This document shows, in pieces, positions 1 to 8,642 of a DNA stretch of 64,000 bases. The notes beneath the pieces are model-generated. The model was not told the origin of the DNA. It made no database searches and was given only the letters and a program-made list of their open reading frames with translations. The stretch's first letter is position 1. Each line of letters begins with the position of its first letter. Made by a program: the position numbers and the translations under genes. Origin of the DNA: Brevundimonas diminuta (GTDB taxonomy: Bacteria; Pseudomonadota; Alphaproteobacteria; Caulobacterales; Caulobacteraceae); NCBI RefSeq assembly GCF_022654015.1, contig NZ_CP073063.1:2997501-3061500 (forward strand), read 5' to 3'.

Positions 1-340
1 GCCGCAACTCGGTCGCCTGCCCCCCGCCGCCGGAATACATGCTGCGGCTCTCCCTCTCGATCCCGGCCAGAAACCCGCCGTCCGCCAGCCGGATCAGGCC
101 ATTCCAGGGCTTGTAAATCTCGACCTCGCCCGACGCCTCTTGCGACGTGGCCGGCAGGGCGTCGGGCGCACGGATGACTGGGGTAAAGACCGGCTCACCG
201 TCACGCGTCTGCTGCGTCAGACCGACGCACAGGGCCCCGTCGGCCGTGCAGGCGCGATCCTCGGCCAGGGTCAGGGATTCGATTCCGCCCCCTGATGGCG
301 AGGATTGCAGCATGGCGATCGCGGCGAGGAGCAAGATCAT
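1..340 (-). CDS. Hypothetical secreted protein, 3' part outside window
   Basis: Reading leftwards from an ATG at 338-340, an open frame continues to the window edge, about 113 codons. It begins with a short hydrophobic stretch (MILLLAAIAMLQSS) that looks like a signal peptide, followed by a polar segment with one Cys pair (RACTADGALCVG). The C-terminus lies beyond the window. No family is recognised. The gene is divergent from the histidine kinase to its right. It is real by codon usage and signal-like start, but the product is unknown. Confidence 0.6.
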   Translation of the reverse strand, partial: MILLLAAIAMLQSSPSGGGIESLTLAEDRACTADGALCVGLTQQTRDGEPVFTPVIRAPDALPATSQEASGEVEIYKPWNGLIRLADGGFLAGIERESRSMYSGGGGQATELR

Positions 341-452
341 GCGCCGACCCTAGCCCAGACGGCGCACGACGCCATCGGCTCTTTTCGACCCGCTGCAAAG
401 GCGAGCTTAACCGATGCGCCGTAACATGGGTTTGAGTTCGAGAGAGTGCGCC

Positions 453-2024
453 ATGACCTGTTCGCCCGTTGCGGCCCTGGCCTTCCCCACAGCCGATGTC
501 GATCTGGACACCTTCTTCGATGTGTCGCTGGATCTGCTGGTGGTGCGCGAGTTGGATGGGCGCGTGGTCAAGGCCAGCGCTTCGTGGTTCACGGTGCTGG
601 GCTATCGCCCCGACGAGATCGAGGGCCAGGGCCTGCTGCGGCTGATCCACCCAGACGACCACGCCGCGACCCGCCAGAGCATCGTCGAGGTCGAAAACCG
701 GCGGCCGGGCGATCCGGTCATCGGCCAGATCAACCGCTATCGCCATAAGGCGGGTCATTACGTCACCGTCGAGTGGCGCGCCCATCGCCAGGGTGACCGC
801 ATCTATGGCATCGCGCGCGATGTGACCGAAAAGGTCGCCGCCGAACGCGCCCTGCGCGAGGCCACCGCCGCCGCCGAGGCCGCCAACCGCGCCAAGTCCG
901 ACTTCCTGGCCAATATGAGCCATGAGATCCGCACGCCCCTGAACGGCGTGATCGGCATCGTCGACGCCCTGTCGCGCACCGACCTGACGCCCGAGCAGGC
1001 CGAGATGGTCGCCCTGATCGCACGATCCGGCGTGACGTTGGAACGGCTGGTGTCCGACATTCTGGACGTGTCCAAGATCGAGGCGGGGCATCTGGACCTC
1101 GAAAGCCGCCCCTTCGACCTGGACGAGGCCGTCGCCGCCCCGCTGGACGTCATGCGGTTGAAGGCCGAGGCCAAGGGACTGACCTTCGACATCCGCCGCG
1201 ACGCCGATGCGCGCGGAATGTTCGTCGGCGACAGCACCCGCATCCGTCAGGTGCTCGACAACCTGTTGTCCAACGCCATCAAGTTCACCCACCAGGGCTC
1301 GGTCGGCGTCGCCCTTGCGGTGGACGAGGATTCCGACGGCCTGACCCAGCTGACGCTGCGGGTCGAGGATACGGGCGTCGGCTTCTCCTCCGACCACGCG
1401 GCCCGTCTGTTCGATCGGTTCAGCCAGGCGGACAGCACCATCACGCGCCGGTTCGGCGGCACGGGCCTGGGCCTGTCGATCTGTCGTTCGCTGGTCGAGT
1501 TGATGGGCGGGCGGATTTCCGCCGCCTCGACGCAGGGCGTCGGCAGCCGGTTTACCGTCGAGATCCCCCTGACGCGCGCTGCCTCCCTGACCGAACACGA
1601 TGCCCAACGACGCGCGCGTGCGGCCGAGGCCGACCGCCCCCTGGCGCCCCTGCGCGTGCTGCTGGCCGAGGATCACCCGGTCAATCAGCGCGTCGTGCAG
1701 TTGATCCTGGCGGCCCACGCCATGCAGGTCGTCACCGTCGCAGATGGCGAACAGGCCCTGGCCGCTTTCCAGTCCGAGGCCTTCGACCTGATCCTGATGG
1801 ACATGCAGATGCCGGGCATGGACGGCCTGACCGCCACCCGCGCCATTCGCCAGATCGAGGCCGCGCGTGCCGCTCAGGCCCGCACGCCGATCATCATGCT
1901 GAGCGCCAACGCCATGAGCGAGCACCGCGACCAGGCGCGCGACGCCGGCGCCGACCTGCACGTCCCCAAGCCCATCACCGCCGCCAGCCTGCTGGCCGGC
2001 ATTCAGGCGGCGACTGCGCCCTGA
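453..2024 (+). CDS. PAS-containing hybrid histidine kinase/response regulator
   Basis: About 523 aa with no membrane segment, so probably a cytosolic sensor. Order: a PAS domain in the first ~120 residues, a short coiled linker, a HisKA dimerisation domain with phospho-acceptor His157 (SHEIRTPLNG), an HATPase_c domain (N box NLLSNAIKFT, G boxes DTGVGF and GGTGLGLSI), and a C-terminal receiver whose phospho-Asp is Asp450 (LMDMQMPGMDG) with a late KP motif. It should autophosphorylate and relay to its own receiver; no partner phosphotransferase is nearby. The ATG at 453 was chosen because GAGAGAG lies just upstream; an in-frame ATG at 414 is the alternative. Function is certain by domain, signal unknown. 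Confidence 0.92.
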   Translation: MTCSPVAALAFPTADVDLDTFFDVSLDLLVVRELDGRVVKASASWFTVLGYRPDEIEGQGLLRLIHPDDHAATRQSIVEVENRRPGDPVIGQINRYRHKAGHYVTVEWRAHRQGDRIYGIARDVTEKVAAERALREATAAAEAANRAKSDFLANMSHEIRTPLNGVIGIVDALSRTDLTPEQAEMVALIARSGVTLERLVSDILDVSKIEAGHLDLESRPFDLDEAVAAPLDVMRLKAEAKGLTFDIRRDADARGMFVGDSTRIRQVLDNLLSNAIKFTHQGSVGVALAVDEDSDGLTQLTLRVEDTGVGFSSDHAARLFDRFSQADSTITRRFGGTGLGLSICRSLVELMGGRISAASTQGVGSRFTVEIPLTRAASLTEHDAQRRARAAEADRPLAPLRVLLAEDHPVNQRVVQLILAAHAMQVVTVADGEQALAAFQSEAFDLILMDMQMPGMDGLTATRAIRQIEAARAAQARTPIIMLSANAMSEHRDQARDAGADLHVPKPITAASLLAGIQAATAP

Positions 2025-2078
2025 TCCGGTGTTGACAAAGTTTGCCATGCGCCCATTCTCGTTGAGAGGAGGACGACC

Positions 2079-2324
2079 ATGGCGACGATGAACATCTCCC
2101 TGCCCGATCCGATGAAGGCCTGGGTCGAGGAACAGGCGAAATCCGGGCGCTACGCCAACACGTCAGACGTGGTGCGCGACCTGATCCGCCGCGAGCAGGT
2201 CAAGGCCGAGAAGATCGCCCATTGGCAAAGGCTGATCGCCGAGGCCGACGCCTCTGGCGTTTCAGACCAGTCGCCACGTGAAGTGATCGAGGAATTGCGC
2301 GCCCAGTTGCGTAGCACCTCTTGA
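2079..2324 (+). CDS. parD: Antitoxin, ParD/CC2985 type
   Basis: 81 aa. The N-terminal half is a ribbon-helix-helix DNA-binding fold (MNISLPDPMKAWVEEQ, then SDVVRDLIRRE), as in ParD1 of Caulobacter. The charged C-terminal tail is expected to wrap the toxin. A strong AGGAGG ribosome site sits just before the ATG. The stop codon shares its last base with the toxin start, so the two are translationally coupled, as usual for type II toxin-antitoxin pairs where the antitoxin is made first and represses the operon. Confidence 0.88.
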   Translation: MATMNISLPDPMKAWVEEQAKSGRYANTSDVVRDLIRREQVKAEKIAHWQRLIAEADASGVSDQSPREVIEELRAQLRSTS

Positions 2325-2644
2325 TGCTCCGCCTAAGCCGCGCAGCGCGGGCGGACTTGCAACAGGTCTATCTGCAAGGACTCGAGCTGTTCGGGAGCCG
2401 TCAGGCCGATGACTATATCGAGGGTCTGTTCGCGAAGCTGGACTTGCTCGCGGATTTTCCACGTCTTGGGGCAGTTCGACCGGAGTTGAGCGCGGACGCC
2501 CATGTGATCTTCTACAAAAGCCACGCCATCCTCTATCGAATCGACGATGCGGACGTGTTCGTCCGACGCATTCGGCACGAGCTGGAAGACTGGCAGTCCG
2601 ACACAACTGGCGTCGGATCGAGCGACGAACGGAGCGAACCATGA
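2324..2644 (+). CDS. parE: Toxin, RelE/ParE family
   Basis: 106 aa. The sequence has the ParE/RelE core: an N-terminal strand (LRLSRAARADL), the helix pair with GSRQADDYIEGL, and the C-terminal strands HVIFYKSHAILYRID and VFVRRIRHELEDW. ParE toxins typically poison DNA gyrase; that target is inferred from the family. The ATG at 2324 overlaps the antitoxin stop by one base; a TTG at 2321 is an alternative. The 3' end overlaps the next gene by ATGA, so the pair appears co-translated with a DUF72 protein. Confidence 0.87.
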   Translation: MLRLSRAARADLQQVYLQGLELFGSRQADDYIEGLFAKLDLLADFPRLGAVRPELSADAHVIFYKSHAILYRIDDADVFVRRIRHELEDWQSDTTGVGSSDERSEP

Positions 2645-3390
2645 CCCACCCCATCCATGTCGGCATCGGCGGCTGGACGTTCGAGCCTTGGCGCGGGGTC
2701 TTTTATCCAGAGGGTTTGGTTCAGAAGCGCGAACTGGAATATGCGGCGTCGAAACTGACCTCGATCGAGATCAACGGCACCTATTATTCGACCTTCAAGC
2801 CCGACAGCTGGAAGAAATGGCGCGACGAGACGCCGGACGGCTTCGTCTTTTCGGTGAAGGCCAGTCGCTATTGCACCAATCGCAAGGTGCTGTCCGAAGG
2901 CGCCGAGAGCTTCGACAAGTTCCTGAGCCAGGGCCTGACCGAACTGGGCGACAAACTGGGGCCGATCAACTGGCAATTCATGGGTACGAAAAAGTTTGAT
3001 TCCGAGGACTTCGAGGGCTTCCTGAAGCTGTTGCCCAAGGAGAAGGACGGGGTGCGGCTGCGGCACGCGCTGGAGGTTCGCAACCCGACCTTCGCGACCG
3101 AACAGTTCTACGATCTTGCGCGGAAATACGGCGCGGCCATCGTCTATGCCGTCGATGACGAGGAGCCGACCTGGCCCCAGATCGACGAGGCGACCGCCGA
3201 TTTCAGCTACGCGCGGCTCATGTCCAGCCGCGAGGACGAGCCGACCGGCATGACGGCGGCCGAGCTGGATGCGGTGGCGGATCAGGCGAAAGCCTGGGCC
3301 AAACGCGGCGAGGTCTTCGCCTATTTCATCTCGGGCGCGAAGGTGCGGAACCCTGCGGCGGCTCAGGCGCTGATCGCCAAGCTGAAATAG
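2641..3390 (+). CDS. DUF72 (YecE-like) domain protein
   Basis: 249 aa, full length for the family. It starts with the characteristic strand HVGIGGWTFEPWRGVFYPEG, and carries TSIEINGTYYSTFKPDSW, VKASRYCTNRK and LRHALEVRNPTF. DUF72 proteins are predicted TIM barrels of unsettled function. The start codon overlaps the parE stop (ATGA), which ties it to the toxin-antitoxin operon, although a functional link is not implied by the sequence alone. Confidence 0.88.
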   Translation: MTHPIHVGIGGWTFEPWRGVFYPEGLVQKRELEYAASKLTSIEINGTYYSTFKPDSWKKWRDETPDGFVFSVKASRYCTNRKVLSEGAESFDKFLSQGLTELGDKLGPINWQFMGTKKFDSEDFEGFLKLLPKEKDGVRLRHALEVRNPTFATEQFYDLARKYGAAIVYAVDDEEPTWPQIDEATADFSYARLMSSREDEPTGMTAAELDAVADQAKAWAKRGEVFAYFISGAKVRNPAAAQALIAKLK

Positions 3391-3466
3391 CGGTCCGTAC
3401 GCTTGCGGACCCGCGGCCGCCCTCTCATCTGAGGCCGGCTCACTGCAAAGCCTGAAGGACTTTCCC

Positions 3467-4528
3467 ATGCCGATCGCCACACGCGCCTTCGCCGCGACCG
3501 CCGCCGACAAGCCGCTAACCCCCTATAGCTTCGAGCGCCGTGATCCGGGCCCGGACGATGTGCTGATCGACATCAAATACTGCGGCGTCTGCCACTCCGA
3601 CCTGCACGCCGCGCGCGGGGAGACGGGCGGCACCGCCTTCCCCCTGGTGCCGGGTCACGAGATCGCGGGCGTGGTCAAGGCGGTGGGGTCCAACGTCACC
3701 CGCTTCAAGGAAGGCGACCGCGTCGGCGTCGGCTGCATGGTCGACAGCTGCCGTGAATGCGCCTCCTGCCGGGAAGGCGTCGAACAATATTGCATCCCCG
3801 GCTTCACCGGCACCTATGGCGGCAAGGATAAGAAGGGCGGCACGTCGGAAGCCATCACCCAGGGCGGCTATTCCGACCACATCACCGTCGATCAGCATTT
3901 CGTCCTGTCCATCCCCGACAGCCTGGCCCTGGACGTCGCCGCCCCCCTGCTGTGCGCGGGCATCACCACCTATTCGCCGCTGAAGGAATGGGGCGTGGGC
4001 CCCGGTTCCAAGGTCGCGGTCATCGGCCTGGGCGGTCTGGGCCACATGGCCGTCAAGCTGGCGGCCGCGATGGGCGCGGAAGTCACCGTCCTGTCCACCT
4101 CGGACCGCAAGAAGGCCGACGCGCAGCGGATGGGCGCCAAACACTTCCTGATCAACTCCGACAAGGATGCGATGAAGGCCGCAGCCGAGAAGTTCGACCT
4201 GATCATCAACACCGTCTCGGCCACGCACGAGATCGCCAGCCACATCCAGTTGCTGGCGCGCGACGGCACCATGATCATGTTGGGCCTGACGACCGAGGGC
4301 CTGCCGGTCTTCGCCCTGCCCCTGCTGTGGCGTCGTCGCCGCATCGCCGGCTCGCTGATCGGCGGCATTCGCGAAACGCAGGAGATGCTGGACTTCTGCG
4401 CCGAGCATGGCATCGCCTGCGACATCGAGACCATCGCTCCGGATCAGATCAACGACGCCTATGAGCGGATGCTGAAATCCGACGTCCGCTACCGCTTCGT
4501 CATCGACATGGAAAAGCTGGCCGCCTGA
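3467..4528 (+). CDS. NAD(P)-dependent zinc alcohol dehydrogenase (YahK/CAD type)
   Basis: 353 aa medium-chain dehydrogenase. Catalytic-zinc ligands are seen in CGVCHSDLH and the GHE motif (VPGHEIAGVV). The structural-zinc Cys cluster is GCMVDSCRECASCREGVEQYC. The Rossmann motif GLGGLGHMAVKLA marks the cofactor site. It resembles broad aldehyde reductases of the cinnamyl-alcohol dehydrogenase group, which reduce aldehydes with NADPH in the cytosol; the substrate cannot be told. GAAGGA lies before the ATG. A 10-bp inverted repeat follows the gene. Confidence 0.92.
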   Translation: MPIATRAFAATAADKPLTPYSFERRDPGPDDVLIDIKYCGVCHSDLHAARGETGGTAFPLVPGHEIAGVVKAVGSNVTRFKEGDRVGVGCMVDSCRECASCREGVEQYCIPGFTGTYGGKDKKGGTSEAITQGGYSDHITVDQHFVLSIPDSLALDVAAPLLCAGITTYSPLKEWGVGPGSKVAVIGLGGLGHMAVKLAAAMGAEVTVLSTSDRKKADAQRMGAKHFLINSDKDAMKAAAEKFDLIINTVSATHEIASHIQLLARDGTMIMLGLTTEGLPVFALPLLWRRRRIAGSLIGGIRETQEMLDFCAEHGIACDIETIAPDQINDAYERMLKSDVRYRFVIDMEKLAA

Positions 4529-4552
4529 TCGCCTGAGGCGAAGATTAACGAA

Positions 4553-4583
4553 ACGCGACGGAGGCATGAAACTTCCGTCGCGT
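4553..4583. terminator. Stem-loop after alcohol dehydrogenase
   Basis: A perfect 10-bp inverted repeat (ACGCGACGGA / TCCGTCGCGT) with an 11-nt loop lies 24 bases after the dehydrogenase stop and about 90 bases before phbB. There is no U-tract on the plus side, so it may act as a weak or Rho-assisted terminator or protect the mRNA 3' end. Confidence 0.45.
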
Positions 4584-4673
4584 CAGATTCTCGCCTTGCG
4601 CGCTCGCGCTCGCACGTTAATCCTGAACCGCGACAAGGCCTTCTTAAGGGTCTGCACAGGGACAGGAGACGAT

Positions 4674-5399
4674 ATGGCGCGCGTAGCTTTCGTGACGGGC
4701 GGGACCCGGGGCATCGGCAAGGCGATCGTTCAGCGCCTGCATGAGGACGGCTTCAAGGTCGCCGCCGGCTATTCCGGCAACGACGAGGCGGCCAAGGCCA
4801 TCGCCGATGCGCTGGACGTCATGGTGGTGAAGGGCAACGTCGGCAGCTTCGACGACTGCGCCCGCGCGGCGAAGGAGGTCGAGGATCAGCTCGGCCCCAT
4901 CGACATCCTGGTCAATAACGCCGGCATCACCCGCGACGGCTTCTTCCACAAGATGAGCCACGACCAGTGGTCCGACGTGATCCGCGTCAATATGGACAGC
5001 GTGTTCAACATGACGCGTCAGGTCATCAACGGCATGCGCGACCGGGGACACGGCCGTATCGTCAACATCTCCTCGATCAACGGCCAGAAGGGTCAGATCG
5101 GCCAGACCAACTATTCCGCCGCCAAGGCCGGGATGATCGGCTTCACCAAGGCGCTGGCGCTGGAGAATGCGCGCAAGGGCGTGACCGTGAACTGCATCGC
5201 GCCGGGCTATATCGACACCGAAATGGTCGGCGCCATGGACCCCAAGGTACTGGAAGGCATCATCAGCCACATCCCCGTCGGCCGCCTGGGCAAGGGCGAG
5301 GAGATCGCCGACATGGTGTCCTGGCTGGTGGGCGAGCGTGCCGGATATGTCACAGGCTGCACACTGTCGCTGAACGGCGGTCAGTACCTGGTGGGTTGA
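4674..5399 (+). CDS. phbB: Acetoacetyl-CoA reductase
   Basis: 241 aa short-chain dehydrogenase. It shows the NADP-binding TGGTRGIGKA motif at the N-terminus, NNAG, the catalytic Ser of NISSINGQKGQIGQ, the YSAAKAG Tyr/Lys pair, and the PGYIDTEMV segment typical of PhbB/PhaB. It reduces acetoacetyl-CoA to (R)-3-hydroxybutyryl-CoA for polyhydroxybutyrate. No thiolase or synthase gene is beside it here. The ATG at 4674 has ACAGGAGA upstream; the longer frame to 4566 would add a non-homologous N-terminus and was not used. Confidence 0.9.
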   Translation: MARVAFVTGGTRGIGKAIVQRLHEDGFKVAAGYSGNDEAAKAIADALDVMVVKGNVGSFDDCARAAKEVEDQLGPIDILVNNAGITRDGFFHKMSHDQWSDVIRVNMDSVFNMTRQVINGMRDRGHGRIVNISSINGQKGQIGQTNYSAAKAGMIGFTKALALENARKGVTVNCIAPGYIDTEMVGAMDPKVLEGIISHIPVGRLGKGEEIADMVSWLVGERAGYVTGCTLSLNGGQYLVG

Positions 5400-5448
5400 G
5401 GCGGGCTTCGCCCAAAATCCGCCGCGCGCGGGTTTCATCAAGTCTGTC

Positions 5449-6216
5449 ATGAAGTTGTTGGGATCGGTCAGGGCGAAAAAGTCGCCACGCGTGACCGCGA
5501 TGGCGGTCGCCGCCATCGCGGTCATCGGCGTGGGCGTCGTCGCGCCTGTGGTCGTCCCGTCCGAAAGCCACGCCCAGTCGCGCCGGACCGTGCCGCCGAC
5601 CGCCCGTTACGTCAGCAGCAGCGGCCAGGGGTTCATCCTGGACACCTCGGGATCCCGGCCTCTGATGCGGCTGGAACGCTCGACCGAGGTCTGGGTCTTG
5701 CGGCCGACGCCCGCGCCGCGCGGCGACATCATCTATCGCAACGACAATGGCGACCAGGTGCTGAAGGTCACGCCCGACGGCGCGATCACTCTTTACACGA
5801 CCACCGCCCCCCAAGGCTCGCCCGCCTCACGCGTGGGCGAGGCGCAGGGCCTGGCCAGCGCGGCCATGACCGGCGCCCAGCTGGTCGACTATTTCATGCG
5901 CCAGAGCTACCGCGCCAGCCAAGCGATGGGCCGGCTGATCGTCATCGACGTCGACATCCAGCCCGGCTCTGAACAGGTCGCCGCCGACACCGTTTCGGCC
6001 GCCAGCGACGCCATCGTGCGCATGGCGCGGTCCTCCAACCTGCGCGCCCAGGTCGAGCGGGTGCGCCGCGTCGTGGTGTCCGATCAGGGGCGTCCGGGCG
6101 TCAGCCTGGTCCAGGGCACGCTGCGGATCGTCATCGACGCCGACGCCGGCATCGCCGGCCGCCCGTCGTCGGCCCGGATCGTGCGGGTCGTGGGCGGAGA
6201 CGCCCTGAACCGCTAA
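5449..6216 (+). CDS. Exported protein, DUF4908-like
   Basis: 255 aa. A basic N-terminus and hydrophobic segment (about residues 15-35) end in SESHAQS, a likely signal peptidase site, so the protein is probably periplasmic. The mature part has no catalytic motif that I recognise. It resembles the DUF4908 family of Caulobacterales by general impression (uncertain). The stop overlaps the stop of convergent gloB by 3 bases. Confidence 0.7.
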   Translation: MKLLGSVRAKKSPRVTAMAVAAIAVIGVGVVAPVVVPSESHAQSRRTVPPTARYVSSSGQGFILDTSGSRPLMRLERSTEVWVLRPTPAPRGDIIYRNDNGDQVLKVTPDGAITLYTTTAPQGSPASRVGEAQGLASAAMTGAQLVDYFMRQSYRASQAMGRLIVIDVDIQPGSEQVAADTVSAASDAIVRMARSSNLRAQVERVRRVVVSDQGRPGVSLVQGTLRIVIDADAGIAGRPSSARIVRVVGGDALNR

Positions 6217-6941
6217 CCCTGGAAGCTGTCCTTGGCCGCCCGGCGCGCGGCGAACTGATCCGCATCCGTCGCGGTCAGGAACGGATTGAACCGCTTCTCC
6301 ACCCCCAGCGTCGTCGGCACGGTCTGTTCGCCCCGCTCGCGCGCTGCGAAGATCGCCTCGGCATGGGCGGCGGTCTCGGGCCGGTCGTCCAGGCTCAGGG
6401 TGAAGCGGGCGTTCGAGGCCGTATACTCATGCGCGCACCAGATCACCGTCTGATCGGGCCAGGCCTTCAGCCGCTGCAGGCTGTCGAACATCTGCTCGGG
6501 CGTGCCCTCGAACAACCGGCCGCAGCCCAAGGCGAACAGGGTGTCGCCTGTAAAGGCGAGGCCGTCCGCCGGGGCATGAAACACCACATGGCCGAGGGTG
6601 TGACCCGGCGTTTCGGTGACCTCGAACCGCGTCTCGCCCACCATCACCACATCGCCGTCGGCGACCACGCGATCCAAGGGCGCGACCTTGCGCACCTCTT
6701 CCGGCCCGACGATCTCGCAGGCCCAATCGGCCTTCAGCCGCGCGTTGCCCTCGGTATGATCGGGGTGCCAGTGGGTGTTCAGGATCAGGTCAAGACGCCC
6801 CCAGCCCAGGCTTTCCAGCTCTTCCAGAATGCGCGCCGCATCCGGCGTATCGACCGCCGCGACCACGCCAGTCGCCGCATCGCGGATCAGGAAGCCGTAG
6901 TTGTCGCTGCGGCAGGGAAACAGATGCACATCCAGGGTCAT
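6213..6941 (-). CDS. gloB: Hydroxyacylglutathione hydrolase (glyoxalase II)
   Basis: 242 aa metallo-beta-lactamase-fold enzyme. The dinuclear metal site is visible in THWHPDHTEG, the downstream HTLGH motif, FTGDTLFALGCGR and CAHEYT. It hydrolyses S-lactoylglutathione to D-lactate and glutathione, the second step of methylglyoxal detoxification in the cytosol. It is divergent from a methyltransferase gene only 46 bases away, so their promoters share a very short region. Confidence 0.95.
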   Translation of the reverse strand: MTLDVHLFPCRSDNYGFLIRDAATGVVAAVDTPDAARILEELESLGWGRLDLILNTHWHPDHTEGNARLKADWACEIVGPEEVRKVAPLDRVVADGDVVMVGETRFEVTETPGHTLGHVVFHAPADGLAFTGDTLFALGCGRLFEGTPEQMFDSLQRLKAWPDQTVIWCAHEYTASNARFTLSLDDRPETAAHAEAIFAARERGEQTVPTTLGVEKRFNPFLTATDADQFAARRAAKDSFQG

Positions 6942-6987
6942 GCGACCATCCTAGCAGCAGGGCCGCCGACAGGCCTATAGTGGAGCC

Positions 6988-7731
6988 ATGCGGCGCAGCA
7001 TCGACGAGCTTCGAACCTTCTACGGCGAGCCGACCGGGGCGCTGGCGCGACGGCTGGTGGCGCGACGGCTGGACGACGCCTGGGGCGAGGCGACCGATTG
7101 CGACGTGCTGGGCGTCGGCTACGCCACCCCCTGGCTGGACGCCTTCGTCGGCGCGCGGCGCGTCGTCGCGGCCATGCCGGGCGGGCAAGGCGTCGAACAC
7201 TGGCCGACGGTCGGGCGCAACCGCACCCTGCTGGTGGACGACCGCCGCCTGCCCTTCCCCGCCGGATCGTTCGACCGCATCCTGCTGGTCCACGCTCTGG
7301 AAGAGGCCGACGACCCCGCCGCCCTGCTGCTGGAAGCGGTGCGCGCGCTTTCGCCGACCGGGCGCATCATCCTGGCGGCGGCGGCGCGCGGCGGCCTGTG
7401 GGCGCGGGCGGACAACACCCCCTTTGGTCACGGCCGACCCTTCACCCGGCGCCAGCTGGAGCGGTTGGTGCGTGATGTCGGGCTGGAGCCGATGGCCTGG
7501 TCGCAGACGCTTTATGTCCCACCCTGGGGGCCGATGCTGCCGCTGGCCGAAGGGTTCGAACAGGTCGGTCGCCGGGTGTTTCCCGGAACCGCCGGGCTGA
7601 TCCTGCTGGAAGCCTCGCGCCACAGCTATGCCCGCATCCGACCCAGCGGCCATGCCGAGCGCGTCGCCGCCCCCGTCCTGGCGCCCCAACCCGTCGCCTC
7701 CGTCTCTTCGCGGGGCGAACATCGCGACTGA
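6988..7731 (+). CDS. Class I SAM-dependent methyltransferase
   Basis: 247 aa. The fold is recognisable from the motif-I-like strand CDVLGVGYATPWLD, the acidic strand VDDRRLPFPAGSFDRILLVHALEE, and RALSPTGRIILAAAARGG. The first glycine motif is less classical than usual. A methyltransferase divergent from gloB is a common arrangement in related bacteria as I recall; the substrate is unknown. GGAG precedes the ATG. Confidence 0.8.
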   Translation: MRRSIDELRTFYGEPTGALARRLVARRLDDAWGEATDCDVLGVGYATPWLDAFVGARRVVAAMPGGQGVEHWPTVGRNRTLLVDDRRLPFPAGSFDRILLVHALEEADDPAALLLEAVRALSPTGRIILAAAARGGLWARADNTPFGHGRPFTRRQLERLVRDVGLEPMAWSQTLYVPPWGPMLPLAEGFEQVGRRVFPGTAGLILLEASRHSYARIRPSGHAERVAAPVLAPQPVASVSSRGEHRD

Positions 7732-7791
7732 CGGCGAGTTGACCGTCGCCCCATCTGGCGGGCCGGGCGAAACCGCCTTATGGCGAAGGCC

Positions 7792-8301
7792 ATGCACCGA
7801 CTGATCCTGATGCGGCACGCCCAGGCCGAAGCCTCCGCCCCCTCCGGCGGCGACGAGGCCCGTCCCCTGTCCGCCGCCGGCCGCGCCGAGGCTCTACTGA
7901 TGGGGCGCGCCCTGGCCGAGCGGGGCCTGAAGCCGGACCTGGCCCTGGTGTCCACCGCCGTGCGCACCCGCCAGACCTGGGAGCAGATGCACGACGCCTT
8001 CGGCGATGTCGAAGTCCGCGACGAGGACTCCCTCTACAACGCCCCCTCCGATGTGATCCGCCGCTTCGTCGAGGCCAGCGAGGACGAGGCCGGCTGCCTG
8101 CTGATCCTGGCCCACAATCCGGGCATCCACGTGCTGGCCGCCGAATATCTGATCGAAAGCGCCGCCTCGCCGGCGGTGGTGGACAAGCTGTCGGCCGGCT
8201 TCCCGACCGGCGCGGCGGCCCTGTTCAGCGTCGATGTCGCGGGGCGCTGCACCTACGAAGGCTTCCTGACGCCGCGCTCGCTGGGCGCGCCCTCGGCATG
8301 A
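7792..8301 (+). CDS. Histidine phosphatase family protein, SixA-like
   Basis: 169 aa. The catalytic motif LMRHAQAE is at the very N-terminus, with the second conserved Arg (STAVRTRQTW) and the second His (LILAHNPGIH). The short length and layout match SixA, which dephosphorylates phosphohistidine proteins; small-molecule phosphatase activity is also possible. The ATG at 7792 is preferred because AAGG precedes it and it leads straight into the motif; 7780 is an alternative. The stop overlaps the next start (ATGA). Confidence 0.88.
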   Translation: MHRLILMRHAQAEASAPSGGDEARPLSAAGRAEALLMGRALAERGLKPDLALVSTAVRTRQTWEQMHDAFGDVEVRDEDSLYNAPSDVIRRFVEASEDEAGCLLILAHNPGIHVLAAEYLIESAASPAVVDKLSAGFPTGAAALFSVDVAGRCTYEGFLTPRSLGAPSA

Positions 8302-8642
8302 CAGACATCGCCTACAAAATCGTCGACGCCGCCGAATGGCGCGCCGCCGTCGCCGAGGGCCGCTACGACGGCGCGCCCGTCGATCTGGCCGACGGCTACA
8401 TCCATATGTCGACCGAGGCGCAACTGGCCGAGACCGCGCGGCGGCATTTCCCCGGGCGCGGAGACCTGCTGCTCCTGACCGTCGATCTCAGCCGGTTCGA
8501 CGACGACCTGATCTGGGAGCCGTCGCGCGGCGGCGATCTGTTCCCGCATCTCTACGCCCCCCTGCCCGTCGCCGCCGTCACGGCCTCGCGCGCCTTCTCG
8601 GTCACGGCCGACGGCGAGATGGCGTTCGAGGACGACGCATGA
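8298..8642 (+). CDS. DUF952 domain protein
   Basis: 114 aa. It fits the DUF952 family by length and by YKIVDAAEWRAA, DLADGYIHMSTEAQ, LLLLTVDLSRF and FPHLYAPLPVAAV. The function of the family is not established. It is translationally coupled on both sides by ATGA overlaps, to the SixA-like gene and to pyrD. Confidence 0.85.
   Translation: MTDIAYKIVDAAEWRAAVAEGRYDGAPVDLADGYIHMSTEAQLAETARRHFPGRGDLLLLTVDLSRFDDDLIWEPSRGGDLFPHLYAPLPVAAVTASRAFSVTADGEMAFEDDA

Noticed and set aside
201..2048. 615-codon open frame on the minus strand
   Set aside because: It is antisense to the hybrid histidine kinase, has no recognisable domain, and arises because GC-rich codons leave few stops on the opposite strand.
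3391..3412. GGTCCG...CGGACC stem after the DUF72 gene as terminator
   Set aside because: The 6-bp stem has an 8-base loop and no T-run; too weak to call.
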